From Lichenostomus cassidix (Eukaryota > Chordata > Aves > Passeriformes > Meliphagidae): a DNA stretch of 64,000 bases. Of the stretch, positions 62,456 through 64,000 are shown piece by piece. The stretch is from contig CM039182.1 in assembly GCA_008360975.2 (NCBI GenBank), forward strand, positions 93,812,443 to 93,876,442. Reading direction: 5' to 3'. Both the position numbers and the translations under genes were made by a program. Numbering within the stretch: the stretch's first letter is position 1; each line of letters starts with the position of its first letter. Below the pieces are notes generated by a model, which saw only the letters and a program-made list of their open reading frames with translations, had not been told where the DNA came from and did no database searches.

Positions 62456-64000
62456 TTTGGTTGTGCATTCAGCATGTCACAGCCACTTCTACTGATGAAC
62501 TCAATACTTCTATACACTCCACAGCTATTGTTTTTTCTTTAGATCACTTACCAACAAACTAATTGCACATATTGGAAACATCTTCACTCCACCAAAATAA
62601 ATTCTTATTCATTTAAAAATAGACTAACAGAAAGTATCTGAGTATCCTGACACATTAACTATGGCCAGAGAAAAATGCCTTTGTCTAGAGAACTGCCCAC
62701 AGAAGATCACCTTCTGCTGCCCACTTTTCTAACTGAATAATTAGCTCGAAAGTGGTAGACAACCATGGTTATGTCCAAACCCTAATGATGATGCCTGTTT
62801 TGTTTCCTACAGCATCTTCTGTTTCCTCTATAAAAGAAATCCAGACCCAAAACATCTGTAAGAACTGTAAGAAGCAGAGTATTAAATAGCACTTGGGCAG
62901 TAGACAAACTAGAAAGCACACCCAGTACTCTTTGGGTGAAATTACAACCACTTCCAGGATGGCTAGCAGGTTAGATGGTCACAGCATTTCCTTCAGCTTT
63001 GAGTCTATGAATTTGTGCCTATTCCTGCCTATTTCTAGAAACATACTGTGATCTTAAGTTACAAGTATCACACACTATTTTCCCCCACCCACCCACTACA
63101 CAGCAATCTAGGAGCAAATGAGACTGCCACCAGAGGGATTCCTACATCATTTACTGCAAAAAGTGGAAGCATTCATTCAAGTTAAAAAAGAAATTAAAAA
63201 AATGTTGCTGATAGTTCACAGCCCTGCCCCTACCTCTCAGGGGCCATCTTCCACCCAACACTTTTTCTTTCATCTTGAATTATAGCCAAAACCAAAATCC
63301 TGATCTTTCTTTTGAAGTTCTACCTTCTGTTTTAGCACCAGGCTCTGCTACTTATACATTTCATTACCCACAGTTGAGTTCCTTCACTGGGAATTGGTTC
63401 TTACTCCTTTTGCTTTTTTCCCTACAGCAGCAGCTAAGAGCTACATATTCTAACTCTCAAAAACAGCACACATGTATATATGATACTATAGGAAATAGGT
63501 GATTATATCATTCATTTTTTGAAGTTGGTATCTTTCATGTCAGCCTGCTACCTTCAGTGGGGCTAAGAATCATGTTTTTATATATGTTGCATCAGTTAAT
63601 AGGAAAACAATAAGATGTTTGGCTACTGTCATAATGCATCTATTTTATATACGATTGAAACCAGAATTAGTGAGAGCTATAAGAACTGGTATTATTATTT
63701 TGAAATGTCATAGTAACTTTCCAGATGCCACCTGTTATCAGATCCTGTTTAGCGGGATTTAATATTGTAAGCATCTCCCAGGGAAAGAACAAGGGTCACT
63801 GACTGATGCCTGTTTCATCAAGGGTGTTAAAAGCCTACCTGGTACCTTCAAGAAATGGTATCTTCTTCTTTTGCTATAGGAAGTCAATACACACTCTAAT
63901 AAATGGAGGTAAACTAACAGCCAAAACTTGAGCAGGAAGCATAGTTAGCTCAATACAAGTCACCACTGACAAGCAGAAAACATGCAGAAACCCAGGTTTA
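62456..64000. other. AT-rich non-coding DNA to the window end
   Basis: No gene, RNA or transposon recognised. An acceptor-like polypyrimidine stretch ending TTTTTCCCTACAG lies near 63427, without a supported exon behind it. Confidence 0.55.

Noticed and set aside
1..64000. tRNA, rRNA, snRNA, CRISPR arrays, operons, LTR pairs
   Set aside because: Looked for on both strands by eye. No cloverleaf with A/B boxes, no regularly spaced repeats and no paired long terminal repeats were found.

Overview
This is vertebrate nuclear DNA, most likely from a bird. Three CR1 LINE fragments (at 7.85, 16.93 and 54.98 kb) start with the tandem ATCACAGAAT-type motif that marks the CR1 3' end. A fourth (59.04-59.63 kb) carries a decayed piece of CR1 reverse transcriptase. 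No L1, Alu or B1-like young SINEs and no LTR pairs were recognised. Transposon density is low and base composition is AT-rich, with CpG strongly depleted except in two patches. A crocodilian or turtle cannot be excluded from CR1 alone, but the compact, repeat-poor texture favours a bird.

I find no protein-coding gene I can support. The longest open frames (about 110-153 codons) are isolated, match no family I recognise, and are of a length expected by chance in 64 kb. Several overlap repeats or the CpG-rich patch. The window is best read as an intron of a very large gene or as intergenic DNA. I see no tRNA, rRNA, snRNA, CRISPR array or bacterial-type operon.

Layout. 0-11 kb is AT-rich unique DNA with a short AC repeat, one MIR-like relic, a homeodomain-motif segment near 6.2 kb, a CR1 3' tail at 7.85 kb and a 22-nt A run at 9.77 kb. 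11.5-11.7 kb looks like a conserved non-coding element, with a perfect octamer and clustered TAAT cores. 13.4-13.8 kb is a CpG-dense patch with a G-rich run at its edge and inverted TGTCA/TGACA sites. 14.8-15.1 kb is an AT-rich low-complexity tract, followed by a 38-bp tandem duplication at 15.86 kb and a CR1 at 16.93 kb. 17-28 kb is unique DNA with a TA/GATA microsatellite at 24.15 kb and a TGACA-motif cluster at 25.84 kb. 28.7-29.6 kb is the most striking segment: a TAAT-rich stretch running directly into a second CpG-dense patch that begins at an 8-bp perfect hairpin. 30.6-31.9 kb is moderately GC-rich and unidentified. 36.3-36.9 kb is another AT-rich homeodomain-site segment. 40.72-40.76 kb has a perfect inverted pair of TCF/LEF sites around a TTAATTA-type site. 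43.03 kb has a 35-bp tandem duplication. 45-57 kb holds four of the MIR-like SINE relics. 55-60 kb has two CR1 pieces, and 61.47/62.40 kb are diverged copies of one another.

Taken together, the window reads as a regulatory landscape: two possible CpG-island promoters or enhancers and several enhancer-like blocks scattered in DNA without recognisable genes. That is an inference from motif content and composition. Cross-species alignment is the decisive test.
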